Shown here: positions 10,332 to 19,493 of the stretch, piece after piece
How the letters are laid out: each line of letters starts with the position of its first letter
Numbering within the stretch: position 1 is the first letter of the stretch
From: Alpinimonas psychrophila
Lineage (GTDB): Bacteria; Actinomycetota; Actinomycetes; Actinomycetales; Microbacteriaceae
NCBI RefSeq assembly: GCF_014137865.1
Contig: NZ_JACGWU010000001.1
Coordinates: 806,001 to 870,000 of the forward strand
Direction of reading: 5' to 3'
Length of the DNA: 64,000 nt
Translations under genes and position numbers: made by a program
Notes under the pieces: model-generated
The model's database searches: none
Seen by the model: only the letters and a program-made list of their open reading frames with translations
Told to the model about the DNA's origin: nothing

Positions 10332-12956
10332 GTGACAAACACGCCCGCTAACGTTCCAGAAAAGCCGGCTCTCGAAGGTCTCGAATCCAAATGGAATGGC
10401 CTGTGGGAGACCGCTGGGACCCATCACTTTAAGCGCGAGGGCCAGACCCGTGCCAGCATCTTCTCGATCGACACTCCCCCGCCAACGGCATCCGGATCAC
10501 TGCACATCGGTCACGTCTTCAGCTACACGCACACCGACGTTATTGCCCGCTTTCAGCGCATGCTCGGCAAAGAGGTCTTTTACCCGATGGGCTGGGACGA
10601 TAACGGCCTGCCGACCGAGCGTCGCGTGCAGAACTATTACGGCGTTCGGTGCGACCCGTCGCTTCCGTATGAAACCGGATTCGCTCCTCCCTTTGAAGGC
10701 GGCGACAATAAGAGTTCCAAGGCCGCCGATCAGAAGCCCATCAGCCGCAAGAACTTCATCGAGTTGTGTGAGCGCCTCACGGTTGAAGACGAGAAGCAGT
10801 TCGAAGACGTCTGGCGCATTCTGGGTCTCTCCGTCGACTGGAAGCAGACATACCGCACCATCGGCGACGAGTCGCTCTTTGTGAGCCAGCTTGCATTTAC
10901 CCGCAACGTTGAACGCGGCGAGGCCTATCAAGCGCAGGCCCCCACCCTCTGGGACGTCACTTTTAGAACTGCCGTCGCCCAGGCCGAGCTCGAAGACAAA
11001 GAAATGCCCGGGGCGTATCACCGCCTCGCCTTTCACAAGCCCGACGGTACCGACATCCACATCGAAACAACGCGTCCTGAACTTCTCGCCGCTTGTGTCG
11101 CGCTCGTGGCTCATCCCGATGATGACCGCTTCAAACCGCTCTTCAACACGATGGTCACGACACCGATCTTTGGCGTCGAGGTTCCTGTCCTTGCTCACCA
11201 CCTCGCTCAGCCCGACAAGGGTTCGGGCATTGCCATGGTCTGTACGTTTGGTGACCTCACCGACGTGATCTGGTGGCGTGAGCTTGACCTGCCCATCCGC
11301 GCTGTGATCGGATTCGATGGTCGCCTACTCCCCGAGGCTCCCGAAGGAATTGTCTCCGATGCAGGCCTCGCCGCCTACGCAGAGCTCGCCGGCAAGACGG
11401 TGTTCTCGGCCAAGCAGACCGTGGTCGAAATGTTGACCGCATCCGGCGAAATGATCGGTGAACCCAAGCCGATCGTTCACCCCGTCAAATTCTTCGAAAA
11501 GGGCGACAAGCCTCTCGAGATCGTCTCCACGCGACAGTGGTACATCAAGAACGGTGCCCGCGACGAGGTTCTGCGCGAGAAACTCCTCGGCTTTGGTCGC
11601 GACCTCGAGTGGCACCCCGAGTTCATGCGCGTTCGCTACGAGAACTGGGTGGGTGGCCTCTCGGGCGACTGGCTTATTTCCCGTCAACGCTTCTTCGGCG
11701 TGCCGATCCCTGTCTGGTACCCCTTGGACGCCGATGGCAACCCCGTATTTGAGAAGCCCATGATCGCCACGCGCGAACAACTTCCCGTAGATCCCTCCAC
11801 GGATGTTCCTTCCGGCTTCACCGAGGCCCAACGCGGCGTCGCTAACGGCTTCGTCGGTGAGGTTGATGTGATGGACACCTGGGCCACCAGTTCGCTAACA
11901 CCTCAACTGGCCGGCGGTTGGGAACGAGATGAAGAGCTTTTCTCGCTCGTATGGCCGTTCGACTTGCGCCCCCAGGGACAGGACATCATCCGCACGTGGC
12001 TCTTCTCGACCATGCTGCGCGCCACGCTTGAGCTTGGCGAGAAGCCCTGGAAGCACGCCGCGCTCTCGGGCTTTATCGTGGACCCCGACCGCAAGAAGAT
12101 GTCAAAGTCCAAAGGCAACGTTGTGACCCCGGCTGACATGTTGGAACAACACGGTTCGGATGCCGTTCGCTACTGGGCCGCTTCCAGTCGCCTTGGAACG
12201 GATGCTGCATTTGACCCCCAGAACCCTACACAGATCAAGATTGGTCGCCGTTTGGCCATCAAGGTCTTGAATGCGTCAAAGTTCATCCTGAGCTTCGAGT
12301 CTTCTGACAATGTTCAGGTAACGAACGCGCTGGATCTCAGCATGCTCGCGTCGCTGCGCACGGTTGTCGCAGATGCCACCGCGGCGCTCACCAACTACGA
12401 CCACGCCAAGGCACTCGAAGTGACCGAGAGCTTCTTCTGGACATTCTGTGATGACTACCTCGAGTTGGTCAAGGAACGCGCCTACAACCTTGAGCATCCC
12501 GAGCAGGCTTCGGCTGTGGCGGCGCTTCGCCTCGCCCTCAACGTCATGCTGCGCCTCTTCGCTCCAGTTCTCCCCTTCGCCACCGCTGAGGTTTGGTCGT
12601 GGTACCACGAGGATTCCATTCACCGCAGTGCGTGGCCCGTCGTCGGCGAGTTCGACACGGTCATGGTGGGCGAAAGCGACCCTGCCATTTTGGTCGCAGC
12701 TTCCGCTGCCCTCATTGGTATTCGCCGCGGCAAGACTGACGCCAAGGCATCACAGAAGACCGTGGTTCTCTCGGCAACGGTCAATGCTCCCGCGGCAATG
12801 GTTGCTCTCCTGACCCACGCCCTTGATGACCTCCGTGCGGTCGGTCGCATCGAGGTTCTCACCCTGGCGGTCGCCGACGAACTTTCGGTCACGGACTTCG
12901 AGCTCGCACCGGTCGTGGCCGCAACAATCGAATCTGCCACAAAATTGGGAAACTAG
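10332..12956 (+). CDS. valS: Valyl-tRNA synthetase
   Basis: Charges tRNA-Val with valine and edits misacylated threonine. The 874-residue protein has the class I signature SGSLHIGH near residue 55, the motif GWDDNGLPTERR just after it, the connective/editing domain, and KMSKSKGNV near 590. The GTG at 10332 gives the normal N-terminus; the Shine-Dalgarno match is weak (GAGAG). No C-terminal coiled coil of the longer bacterial ValRS type is obvious. A small ORF follows after two bases. Confidence 0.96.
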   Translation: MTNTPANVPEKPALEGLESKWNGLWETAGTHHFKREGQTRASIFSIDTPPPTASGSLHIGHVFSYTHTDVIARFQRMLGKEVFYPMGWDDNGLPTERRVQNYYGVRCDPSLPYETGFAPPFEGGDNKSSKAADQKPISRKNFIELCERLTVEDEKQFEDVWRILGLSVDWKQTYRTIGDESLFVSQLAFTRNVERGEAYQAQAPTLWDVTFRTAVAQAELEDKEMPGAYHRLAFHKPDGTDIHIETTRPELLAACVALVAHPDDDRFKPLFNTMVTTPIFGVEVPVLAHHLAQPDKGSGIAMVCTFGDLTDVIWWRELDLPIRAVIGFDGRLLPEAPEGIVSDAGLAAYAELAGKTVFSAKQTVVEMLTASGEMIGEPKPIVHPVKFFEKGDKPLEIVSTRQWYIKNGARDEVLREKLLGFGRDLEWHPEFMRVRYENWVGGLSGDWLISRQRFFGVPIPVWYPLDADGNPVFEKPMIATREQLPVDPSTDVPSGFTEAQRGVANGFVGEVDVMDTWATSSLTPQLAGGWERDEELFSLVWPFDLRPQGQDIIRTWLFSTMLRATLELGEKPWKHAALSGFIVDPDRKKMSKSKGNVVTPADMLEQHGSDAVRYWAASSRLGTDAAFDPQNPTQIKIGRRLAIKVLNASKFILSFESSDNVQVTNALDLSMLASLRTVVADATAALTNYDHAKALEVTESFFWTFCDDYLELVKERAYNLEHPEQASAVAALRLALNVMLRLFAPVLPFATAEVWSWYHEDSIHRSAWPVVGEFDTVMVGESDPAILVAASAALIGIRRGKTDAKASQKTVVLSATVNAPAAMVALLTHALDDLRAVGRIEVLTLAVADELSVTDFELAPVVAATIESATKLGN

Positions 12957-12958
12957 GG

Positions 12959-13216
12959 ATGCAGCTCGGAACACGTTGGAACCTTTGGAAGCCGGCGCCG
13001 GCGGGACTTCCCGAATTGGTGCTAGCAGCGATTCACAGCACGGAGGCTGATCTCACGGCTGTGGCAGCAATAAATCCCGACGTGGGGATCGACTCCTGGC
13101 GCTGGACACTCACGTGGCTCGAAGGCCGCCCTGTGGTGGAGTTGGATGACGGCACGACAATTCGCGTTGATACTCACGGCCTCGTAACGGTCACCGACGA
13201 CTCCGACGACGCCTAG
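12959..13216 (+). CDS. Small conserved protein downstream of valS
   Basis: 85-residue soluble protein starting two bases after the valS stop, so almost certainly translated from the same mRNA. It opens with LGTRWNLWKPAPAGLPE, has an acidic helical middle and a beta-rich end (TLTWLEGRPVVELDDG). I recall similar short proteins of unknown function after valS or alone in Microbacteriaceae. There are no catalytic motifs, cysteines or membrane segments. Codon use matches valS. Confidence 0.75.
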   Translation: MQLGTRWNLWKPAPAGLPELVLAAIHSTEADLTAVAAINPDVGIDSWRWTLTWLEGRPVVELDDGTTIRVDTHGLVTVTDDSDDA

Positions 13217-13230
13217 GCACGATTAAGAGC

Positions 13231-14508
13231 CTAGGCTGACTTCTCTGCGCGCACAGGTTCGCGGGCGATGATTGTGGGAGCAGCCCCATCGACCACGGAT
13301 TCGCGCGTGACGATGACTTTGGCAACCTGATCTGTCGAGGGAACCTCAAACATGATAGGGCCGAGCACGTCTTCCATGATGGAACGAAGACCCCGTGCCC
13401 CGGTCTGGCGCAGTACTGCGAGGTCGGCGATGGCCGACAGAGCATCGGTTTCGAATTCAAGCTCAACACCATCGATGGCAAACATGCGCTGATACTGCTT
13501 AATCAGCGCATTCTTGGGCTGAATCAAGATATCGATCAGAGCTTCGGCATCGAGGGGTGTGACCGTGGCAATCACAGGAAGGCGGCCGATGAACTCGGGG
13601 ATGAGACCGAACTTGTGGAGGTCTTCGGGCATGACCTCACTGAAAAAATCACGGTTGTCATCTTTGCTGTGTAGGGGGGCACCGAAACCGATACCTTTTT
13701 TGCCGGCACGAGCCGAAATGATGTCTTCGAGACCCGCAAATGCGCCGGCAACGATGAACAACACATTCGTGGTGTCGATTTGAATGAACTCCTGCTGGGG
13801 ATGCTTGCGGCCGCCCTGAGGTGGTACGGAGGCAATCGTGCCTTCAAGAATCTTGAGTAACGCCTGCTGAACACCCTCACCCGAGACATCACGCGTGATG
13901 GAGGGGTTCTCGGCCTTGCGAGCGACCTTGTCGATTTCATCGATGTAGATGATGCCGCGCTCGGCGCGAGCAACATCGAAGTCTGCTGCTTGCAAAAGTT
14001 TGAGCAAAATATTCTCGACATCTTCACCGACGTAGCCGGCTTCTGTCAGCGCTGTGGCATCGGCAACAGCAAAGGGAACATTGAGGCGACGCGCCAATGT
14101 TTGAGCGAGATAGGTCTTGCCACAACCGGTAGGACCAATCAGAAGGATATTGCTCTTAGCAATCTCAACCTCGTCGGCTTTGGCCTCGGCGGAGGTGATC
14201 TCGTCACTCGCGCGCACACGCTTGTAGTGGTTGTACACAGCAACCGCGAGAGCGCGCTTAGCTTGCTCTTGACCAATGACGTACTCCCCCAGAAATGCAA
14301 AGATTTCTTTGGGCTTAGGAAGGTCGAAATCTTCAAGAACTGCTTCGCCGGCCTCAGCCTGACGCTCCTCGATAATTTCATTGCACAGCTCAACGCATTC
14401 GTCGCAAATGTAGACGCCGGGGCCCGCAATGAGCTGCTGAACCTGCTTCTGGCTTTTGCCGCAGAAGGAACACTTAAGCAGGTCAGCGCTTTCGCCAATG
14501 CGTGCCAT
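13231..14508 (-). CDS. clpX: ATP-dependent Clp protease ATP-binding subunit ClpX
   Basis: Hexameric AAA+ unfoldase that feeds substrates to ClpP. 425 residues, the family's normal length. The N-terminal zinc-binding domain has two CxxC pairs (CSFC, CDEC) within residues 13-40. Walker A GPTGCGKT lies near 125 and Walker B IIYIDEID near 190; the ClpP-binding loop (IGF) is present near 275. GGAG lies seven bases before the ATG. It lies downstream of clpP1-clpP2 in the same direction, separated from clpP2 by 170 bases that may hold its own promoter. Confidence 0.97.
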   Translation of the reverse strand: MARIGESADLLKCSFCGKSQKQVQQLIAGPGVYICDECVELCNEIIEERQAEAGEAVLEDFDLPKPKEIFAFLGEYVIGQEQAKRALAVAVYNHYKRVRASDEITSAEAKADEVEIAKSNILLIGPTGCGKTYLAQTLARRLNVPFAVADATALTEAGYVGEDVENILLKLLQAADFDVARAERGIIYIDEIDKVARKAENPSITRDVSGEGVQQALLKILEGTIASVPPQGGRKHPQQEFIQIDTTNVLFIVAGAFAGLEDIISARAGKKGIGFGAPLHSKDDNRDFFSEVMPEDLHKFGLIPEFIGRLPVIATVTPLDAEALIDILIQPKNALIKQYQRMFAIDGVELEFETDALSAIADLAVLRQTGARGLRSIMEDVLGPIMFEVPSTDQVAKVIVTRESVVDGAAPTIIAREPVRAEKSA

Positions 14509-14678
14509 TGTGTGTCTCCATCTACAAAACTTCTTCGGTGTGCAAATTTAGCCTAACCCGAACCGGTGACATCGCCATGCAACCTGCCGGCTCCGTTCAA
14601 CAGCGTGCCGCTCTAGACACGCAGATACAACGAATCCCCAACCGAAGTCAGGGAATCGTCAACAGTGATAAACGCTCG

Positions 14679-15344
14679 CTAGACCGGAACAACCACATTC
14701 TTGCGCGAGGTCAGAACCTGGTCGATGAGACCGTATTCCAGAGCCTCAGCGGCAGAAAGAATCTTGTCGCGATCAATGTCCTTGTTGACCTGCGGAACAC
14801 TGCGGTTCGAGTGCTTCGACAAGGTCTCTTCGAGCCATTCACGCATGCGCATGATCTCTTTAGCCTGAATCTCGATGTCGCTGGCCTGGCCGCGTCCACC
14901 TTCACCAGCGGAAGGTTGGTGAATGAGAACACGAGCGTTGGGCAACGCCAAACGCTTTCCGGGCGTACCCGCAGCCAAGAGAACGGCTGCTGCCGACGCT
15001 GCCTGACCGAGGCAGACGGTCTGAATCTGCGGGCGGATGTACTGCATCGTGTCGTAAATCGCCGTCATCGCAGTGAAGGAACCACCGGGTGAGTTGATGT
15101 ACATCACGATGTCGCGATCGGGGTCTTGGCTCTCGAGCACAAGTAACTGAGCCATGACGTCATCAGCCGAAGCGTCGTCAACCTGAACACCGAGGAAAAC
15201 GATGCGGTCTTCAAACAACTTGGCGTAGGGGTCTTGGCGCTTGTAGCCATAAGCCGTGCGCTCTTCAAACGTGGGGAGGATGTAGCGGCTCTCGGGAGCG
15301 CTCGAAGCGCCGAATGCCGTGCCACCGAAATTAGGGATGTTCAT
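14679..15344 (-). CDS. clpP2: ATP-dependent Clp protease proteolytic subunit 2
   Basis: Serine protease subunit; in actinobacteria ClpP1 and ClpP2 form a mixed tetradecamer. 221 residues. The catalytic serine sits in GQAASAAAV, the histidine in LIHQP and the aspartate in the IDRD region near 180. The N-terminus is longer than that of ClpP1 (an [12 protein letters not shown] tract), as in other ClpP2. I prefer the ATG at 15344 because AGGA lies five bases before it; a GTG six codons upstream (15362) is possible. It follows clpP1 by 30 bases. Confidence 0.95.
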   Translation of the reverse strand: MNIPNFGGTAFGASSAPESRYILPTFEERTAYGYKRQDPYAKLFEDRIVFLGVQVDDASADDVMAQLLVLESQDPDRDIVMYINSPGGSFTAMTAIYDTMQYIRPQIQTVCLGQAASAAAVLLAAGTPGKRLALPNARVLIHQPSAGEGGRGQASDIEIQAKEIMRMREWLEETLSKHSNRSVPQVNKDIDRDKILSAAEALEYGLIDQVLTSRKNVVVPV

Positions 15345-15374
15345 GTCAGTCCTGTTCGTCACAATTCTGGTGGG

Positions 15375-15962
15375 CTACTTGGTTGCCGTGCCGCCGCCAC
15401 CGGCAACGTCGTTGAGGGTTTCGCGAACATAGTCAACAAAGCCATACTCGAGGGCTTCCTGGGCAGTGAACCAGCGGTCGCGGTCACCATCAATGTTGAT
15501 TTGTTCGACCGTCTTGCCGGTCTGCGAAGCGGTGATCTCTGCGAGACGCTGCTTCATCGAGTTGATGAGTTGGGCCTGCGTCTGAATGTCGCTGGCAGTG
15601 CCACCGAATCCACCGTGGGGCTGGTGCAACAGCACGCGCGCGTTGGGCGTGATGTAGCGCTTGCCCTTGGTGCCGCTGGTCAGCAAGAGCTGGCCCATGG
15701 AGGCGGCCATGCCGATACCAACGGTCACAATGTCATTGGGAACGAACTGCATGGTGTCGTAGATGGCCATGCCAGCCGTAATCGAACCACCCGGTGAGTT
15801 GATGTAGAGAAAGATATCTTTCTCGGCATCTTCGGCCGCAAGCAGCAGAATCTTGGCGCAAATCTCGTTGGCGTTGTCATCGCGCACCTCTGACCCGAGC
15901 CAGATAATGCGATCTTTGAGAAGTCGCTCAAACACGCTGTTGGGCATTGGCATTTCGGCCAT
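15375..15962 (-). CDS. clpP1: ATP-dependent Clp protease proteolytic subunit 1
   Basis: Partner serine protease subunit of ClpP2. 195 residues with the catalytic serine in [10 protein letters not shown], the histidine in LLHQPHGG and the aspartate in the DGDRDR region. The open frame continues upstream to 16373, but the extension has no ClpP homology and overlaps the start of the divergent lysE-like gene. The ATG at 15962 has GGAG six bases before it and gives the family's N-terminus. First gene of the clpP1-clpP2 pair and probably controlled by a ClgR site at 16046-16063. Confidence 0.96.
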   Translation of the reverse strand: MAEMPMPNSVFERLLKDRIIWLGSEVRDDNANEICAKILLLAAEDAEKDIFLYINSPGGSITAGMAIYDTMQFVPNDIVTVGIGMAASMGQLLLTSGTKGKRYITPNARVLLHQPHGGFGGTASDIQTQAQLINSMKQRLAEITASQTGKTVEQINIDGDRDRWFTAQEALEYGFVDYVRETLNDVAGGGGTATK

Positions 15963-16045
15963 GTCACGCTCCATTTCACCTACACACGCCGGTACTTGAC
16001 GCGATATGTCGAATCTATCGGAGCGCACCGACATGACACGGCAGT

Positions 16046-16063
16046 GTTCGCCCTTGGCAAAGA
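16046..16063 (-). promoter_or_regulatory. Candidate ClgR operator upstream of clpP1
   Basis: Read on the minus strand, this 18-mer fits the corynebacterial ClgR consensus WNNWCGCYNANRGCGWWS (as I remember it) with one mismatch. It lies about 84 bases upstream of the clpP1 start. ClgR activates clpP1P2 in Corynebacterium, Streptomyces and Mycobacterium. Binding here is inferred. Confidence 0.55.
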
Positions 16064-16119
16064 ATTTGTACCGGATGTTCGCCTCAGGCGCAGAGAACAC
16101 TGGCCAGTAAGCTGAAGAA

Positions 16120-16752
16120 ATGGTCCTCCCCCTCACCGCGCTCTTGGCCGGCTTGGGTTTTGGCCTCGCTCTCATCGTGGCCATTGGAGCCCAGAACGCC
16201 TTCGTTCTGCGCCAGGGTTTGCGCCGCGAACATGTGCTTGTCATCGTCGCTATTTGCGCCATCTCAGACGCACTACTCATTGGCATCGGCGTTGCCGGGC
16301 TTGGTGCCATCATCAACCAACTGGAGTGGCTCCTTCTCGTCATTGAAGTAATTGGTGGCATCTTTCTCTGCACCTATGGTGTGATGGCGGCCAAGCGCGC
16401 CTGGAAGCCTGAAGTGCTCACGGCCGACACCGGGGGTGCGCCGCTGACACTCAAGGTTGCCGTCGGAACGATATTGGCTCTCACGTACCTAAACCCTCAT
16501 GTCTACCTCGATACCGTTCTGCTCCTCGGTTCGGTGGCCGGCACCTACGAGTCCCAGCGCTGGTGGTTCGGCGTCGGAGCAATGTTCGGCTCGCTCCTAT
16601 GGTTCAGCGTGCTCGGCTTCGGCGCGCGCCTTCTAGCGCCGGTCTTCACAAAACCTGCGGCATGGCGGGTGCTGGATGCCATTATTGCCGTCGTCATGTT
16701 CACCCTTGGAACGAGCTTGCTCGTCAGCTTCGCGCAGCGCCTAATGTCCTAG
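16120..16752 (+). CDS. LysE/ArgO family amino-acid exporter
   Basis: Predicted exporter of basic amino acids (lysine or arginine). 210 residues with about six hydrophobic segments. It keeps the family's [20 protein letters not shown] motif near residue 20-40 and the [14 protein letters not shown] motif near 125. It is divergent from clpP1 and convergent with tig. No LysG-type regulator is adjacent, unlike many lysE loci. LysE and ArgO cannot be separated by eye. Confidence 0.9.
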   Translation: MVLPLTALLAGLGFGLALIVAIGAQNAFVLRQGLRREHVLVIVAICAISDALLIGIGVAGLGAIINQLEWLLLVIEVIGGIFLCTYGVMAAKRAWKPEVLTADTGGAPLTLKVAVGTILALTYLNPHVYLDTVLLLGSVAGTYESQRWWFGVGAMFGSLLWFSVLGFGARLLAPVFTKPAAWRVLDAIIAVVMFTLGTSLLVSFAQRLMS

Positions 16753-16771
16753 CCAGCTGCACAAGCGAGTC

Positions 16772-16920
16772 GGCGCAATTGGTGGCCTTCCAGCGGATTA
16801 ACTCGTCGAGAAGGCGCAATTGGTGACCGACACGCCGATGGCGGTCACCAAATACGCCGACTCGATGAAGGTGTCGACGGTTCGGGTCACCAAACGAGGC
16901 ATCTCGACGAGAATGGTGAT
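16772..16920. repeat. Intergenic repeat cluster with GGTCACCAA / TTGGTGACC modules
   Basis: The 3' flank of the lysE-like gene holds an exact 13-bp direct repeat (ggcgcaattggtg at 16772-16784 and 16813-16825). It also has a 10-bp perfect inverted repeat (16820-16829 with 16842-16851) and a further ggtcaccaaa at 16888-16897. No ORF is credible here. The same words recur at 54403-54575. Confidence 0.6.
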
Positions 16921-16967
16921 TGTGGTCCGCAGGACGCCGCTGGCGACACCCACTAAGGCAAAAAGAA

Positions 16968-16989
16968 ACCCCCTAGTTTTCTAGGGGGT
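16968..16989 (-). terminator. Rho-independent terminator of tig
   Basis: Perfect 9-bp stem (ACCCCCTAG / CTAGGGGGT) with a four-base loop. On the minus strand it is followed by TTTCTTTTT, placing it just after the trigger factor gene. On the plus strand the following bases are not T-rich, so it mainly serves tig. Confidence 0.85.
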
Positions 16990-17008
16990 CCCAATCAGGC
17001 AAAAAGTA

Positions 17009-18460
17009 TTAGTCCTTTTTGACTGCAGGCTTCTTAGCCGCGGCCTTCTTTGCGGGCTTCTCAGCAGCAGCTTCGTCAGCCGCGTCTACAGCAGCGTCAG
17101 CCTTTGCCTTGGCGGGTGCCTTCTTGGCTGCAACCTTCTTGGCGGGCTTCTCAGCATCGCCTTCAGTAGCCCCCGCATCGGCGGTCGAAACGACCGCGAA
17201 AGCGCTCATGTCGACAGTCTTGCCCTTGGTGTCAACAACCTTGGACTTGCCCAAAACAATGGCAACAGCCTTGTTCCGAGCAACCTCGGCAACAATCGAC
17301 GGGATTTGGTTGTTCTTGGTCAGGATCTCAGCGAATTCGCTGGGCTCCATTCCGTATTGCTGCGATCCCTGAATGATGTACTGGGTCAGCTCGTCCTGGC
17401 TGACTTCAACACTCTCAGCTTCAGCGATGGTGTCGAGCAGAATCTGGGTCTTGAAGGTCTTGGTGCTTTCTTCGGTGACCTCGGCGCGGTGCACATCATC
17501 TTCGAGGCGACTTTCGCCCTCAAGGTGGTTGTGGACCTCGGTCTCGATGAGGCCGGCAGGAACAGGGATGTCAATCGACGTCAGCAGTTGCTCAATGAGC
17601 TTCTCGCGGGCAACACGAGCGAGGTCGCCTGTCTTGCGACGCTCAACCTCTAACTTCAAGTTGGCCTTGAGCTCAACGATGGTGTCGAATTCGCTGGCAA
17701 TCTGAGCGAAGTCGTCATCCGCCTTGGGAAGTTCGCGCTCCTTGACAGCGGTCACTGTGACGGTGATCTCGGCGATTTCGCCTTCGTTGTCGCCACCAAG
17801 CAACTTGGACTCAAACGTCGTGGTTTCCCCTGCGGTCAGCGAGTCAAGTGCCTCATCGATGCCCTCGATCAGTTCGCCACTGCCGAGCTCGTAGGAGATG
17901 CTCGAAGCGGTGTCGACCTCTTTGCCTCCGATAGTTGCAACCAGGTCAAGCTGAGCGAAGTCGCCCTTCTTGGCGGGGCGGTCAACCGAAATCAGGGTGC
18001 CGAAACGGCTGCGCAAGTTGTCAAGTTCTTCCAAAATTTCATCAGCGGATACCGACAGGGGCTCAACTTCAACCTTGAGACCGTCGAAGTCGGGAAGCGT
18101 AATGACGGGGCGAACATCCACCTCGATGGTGACAACGAGGTCACCAGTGAAGTCTTCGAAGCTCGGCCACGTCGTAATGTCAGCTTCAGGCTTGCCAAGG
18201 GGACGAATCTTGTTCTCGACAACAGCCTGACGGTAAAAGCCTTCGAGTCCTTCGTTGACGGCGTGCTCCATGATGGCAGCCTTGCCCACACGCTGTTCCA
18301 GAATGCGCGCAGGAATCTTGCCCTTGCGGAATCCGGGAATCGTGATTGTCTCGGCAATGTGCTCGTAGGCATGTGTCAGAGCGGGCTTGAGCTCCTCCGG
18401 CGTCACGGTGACCGTGATCTTTGCGCGAGTGGGGCTCAGGGTTTCGACCGTGGTCTTCAC
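17009..18460 (-). CDS. tig: Trigger factor (ribosome-associated chaperone and PPIase)
   Basis: Folds nascent chains at the ribosome exit. 483 residues. The ribosome-binding domain has the signature [14 protein letters not shown] (about 44-57). The FKBP-type PPIase domain lies at about 160-245 and the C-terminal chaperone arms follow to about 420. The last ~60 residues are a Lys/Ala-rich tail of repeated AKK, PAKK and AAKK units, resembling histone H1 tails; such tails are known in some actinobacterial trigger factors and make this one longer than the ~430 residues of E. coli. tRNA-Pro lies upstream. Confidence 0.96.
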   Translation of the reverse strand: MKTTVETLSPTRAKITVTVTPEELKPALTHAYEHIAETITIPGFRKGKIPARILEQRVGKAAIMEHAVNEGLEGFYRQAVVENKIRPLGKPEADITTWPSFEDFTGDLVVTIEVDVRPVITLPDFDGLKVEVEPLSVSADEILEELDNLRSRFGTLISVDRPAKKGDFAQLDLVATIGGKEVDTASSISYELGSGELIEGIDEALDSLTAGETTTFESKLLGGDNEGEIAEITVTVTAVKERELPKADDDFAQIASEFDTIVELKANLKLEVERRKTGDLARVAREKLIEQLLTSIDIPVPAGLIETEVHNHLEGESRLEDDVHRAEVTEESTKTFKTQILLDTIAEAESVEVSQDELTQYIIQGSQQYGMEPSEFAEILTKNNQIPSIVAEVARNKAVAIVLGKSKVVDTKGKTVDMSAFAVVSTADAGATEGDAEKPAKKVAAKKAPAKAKADAAVDAADEAAAEKPAKKAAAKKPAVKKD

Positions 18461-18532
18461 GTAGGGGTACTCCTGTGATGTGGTGTTGGGTGGTTGTGGA
18501 TCTGGCCGTGCTGGTGTTTCTTTTCTTTCGTG

Positions 18533-18607
18533 TCGGGGCGACAGGATTCGAACCTGCGACCTCCCGCTCCCAAAGCGGGCGCTCTAGCCAAGCTGAGCTA
18601 CGCCCCG
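18533..18607 (-). tRNA. tRNA-Pro (anticodon UGG)
   Basis: On the minus strand a full cloverleaf is visible: acceptor CGGGGCG/CGCCCCG, D-arm, anticodon stem CCCGC/GCGGG with loop TTTGGGA giving anticodon TGG, and T-arm with GGTTCGAATCC. It is 75 nt with discriminator A; CCA is not encoded. It lies 72 bases upstream of tig. Confidence 0.96.
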
Positions 18608-18732
18608 GATCCTTATTTGCCAGAAGCAAACATGGGCTGCGTGTCATTCCCGCCGAAGCGAGAAGACCAAGAGCAACTCTAACGTATAGAATGAGTACCA
18701 GTGCCGAGCGACGTTATCGTTGCCAGCCCTTC

Positions 18733-18803
18733 GGGGATGTAGCTTAATGGTAGAGCCTTAGTCTTCCAAACTAATGACGCGGGTTCGATTCCCGTCATCC
18801 CCT
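18733..18803 (+). tRNA. tRNA-Gly (anticodon UCC)
   Basis: Acceptor stem GGGGATG/CATCCCC, short D-arm, anticodon loop with TCC and T-loop GGTTCGATTCC form a complete 71-nt tRNA with discriminator U, typical of tRNA-Gly. CCA is not encoded. Confidence 0.96.
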
Positions 18804-18817
18804 CGTAACGCAGAAAT

Positions 18818-18847
18818 GGTCCGCCCTCGTGGCGGGCCATTCTCGTT
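18818..18847 (+). terminator. Terminator after tRNA-Gly
   Basis: Stem GGTCCGCC / GGCGGGCC (one G-U pair, short loop) followed by a pyrimidine-rich ATTCTCGTTTCTCT run, 15 bases after the tRNA. Confidence 0.7.
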
Positions 18848-18935
18848 TCTCTAGTGCCTGTGAATCGAAGGAGAGTTTGAGACCTCTACTCAAACTCGGC
18901 GCTCCCGTCATCCAGCTATCCTTCAAATAAATCGA

Positions 18936-19205
18936 CTAAAGATCTCGATAAACCTCTCGACGGTGCCCCATAGTCAGCACGAGAACAATGAGACGTTCGT
19001 CTTCAACCATGTACACGATTCGACAATCGCCCACCCGCACGCGCAAATATCCGGTATAACCGACAAGAGCCTTTGACGCGGGAGGCCTCGGCGTGTCCTT
19101 CAGAAGCGTGAGCGCGCCAAGGATTCGTCGCTGTACCTGTCGATCAAGTTTTCGAAGCTGGCGACCAGCCTGGGCAGAAAGCTCAACGTAGTACCCGTTA
19201 GCCAA
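18936..19205 (-). CDS. relE: RelE/ParE-family toxin
   Basis: 89-residue ribosome-dependent mRNA interferase of the RelE type, by family. It has the expected RQLRKLDRQVQRRI helix, the central strand GYLRVRVGDCRIVYMVEDE, and the C-terminal GHRREVYRDL with the conserved HRR..Y. Its start overlaps the antitoxin stop by eight bases, the usual coupled order. Complete and apparently intact. Confidence 0.9.
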   Translation of the reverse strand: MANGYYVELSAQAGRQLRKLDRQVQRRILGALTLLKDTPRPPASKALVGYTGYLRVRVGDCRIVYMVEDERLIVLVLTMGHRREVYRDL

Positions 19206-19461
19206 GGGTGATGCCGAGCTCCTTGGCGATGTCGTCTAAAGAAATCGGGATACCCCCGGACGCCATCTCGGCGTCAGCCGCCTTCGCATCTGCAATATCT
19301 TGGGCATCCTCGAGCGCCTCCAACGCGCATTTTGCCACCGCCGCATCGAGCAACACCACGCTGGCACGCCCATGCTGAGTGATTGTGACTGGTTCGCGGT
19401 GAGCAAGCTCGAGAGTCTGGGCCCACTTTTGACGGGCTTCGGTAGCAGGAATAATGGTCAT
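19198..19461 (-). CDS. relB: Phd/YefM-type (RelB-like) antitoxin
   Basis: 87-residue antitoxin with a Phd/YefM N-terminal DNA-binding domain (IPATEARQKWAQTLELAHREPVTIT) and an Ala/Asp-rich toxin-binding tail. I place the start at the ATG at 19461. A further in-frame ATG at 19476 lies inside the operator and has no ribosome binding site. A TACAAT box ends seven bases before the chosen ATG, which suggests a leaderless mRNA. Confidence 0.88.
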   Translation of the reverse strand: MTIIPATEARQKWAQTLELAHREPVTITQHGRASVVLLDAAVAKCALEALEDAQDIADAKAADAEMASGGIPISLDDIAKELGITLG

Positions 19462-19462
19462 A

Positions 19463-19482
19463 GCTAAATTGTACATTTTAGC
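19463..19482. promoter_or_regulatory. RelBE autoregulatory operator over the promoter
   Basis: A 20-bp near-perfect palindrome (left arm gctaaattgt, right arm acattttagc, one mismatched pair, centre TGTACA) overlaps the putative -10 box TACAAT of relBE. Antitoxins of this family bind palindromes with central GTAC at their own promoters. Function is inferred from position and symmetry. Confidence 0.65.
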
Positions 19483-19493
19483 GTGGTAGGAGT

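Noticed and set aside
15963-16373. N-terminal extension of clpP1 to 16373
   Set aside because: The extension carries no ClpP sequence, overlaps the divergent lysE-like gene, and a ribosome binding site marks the internal ATG at 15962.
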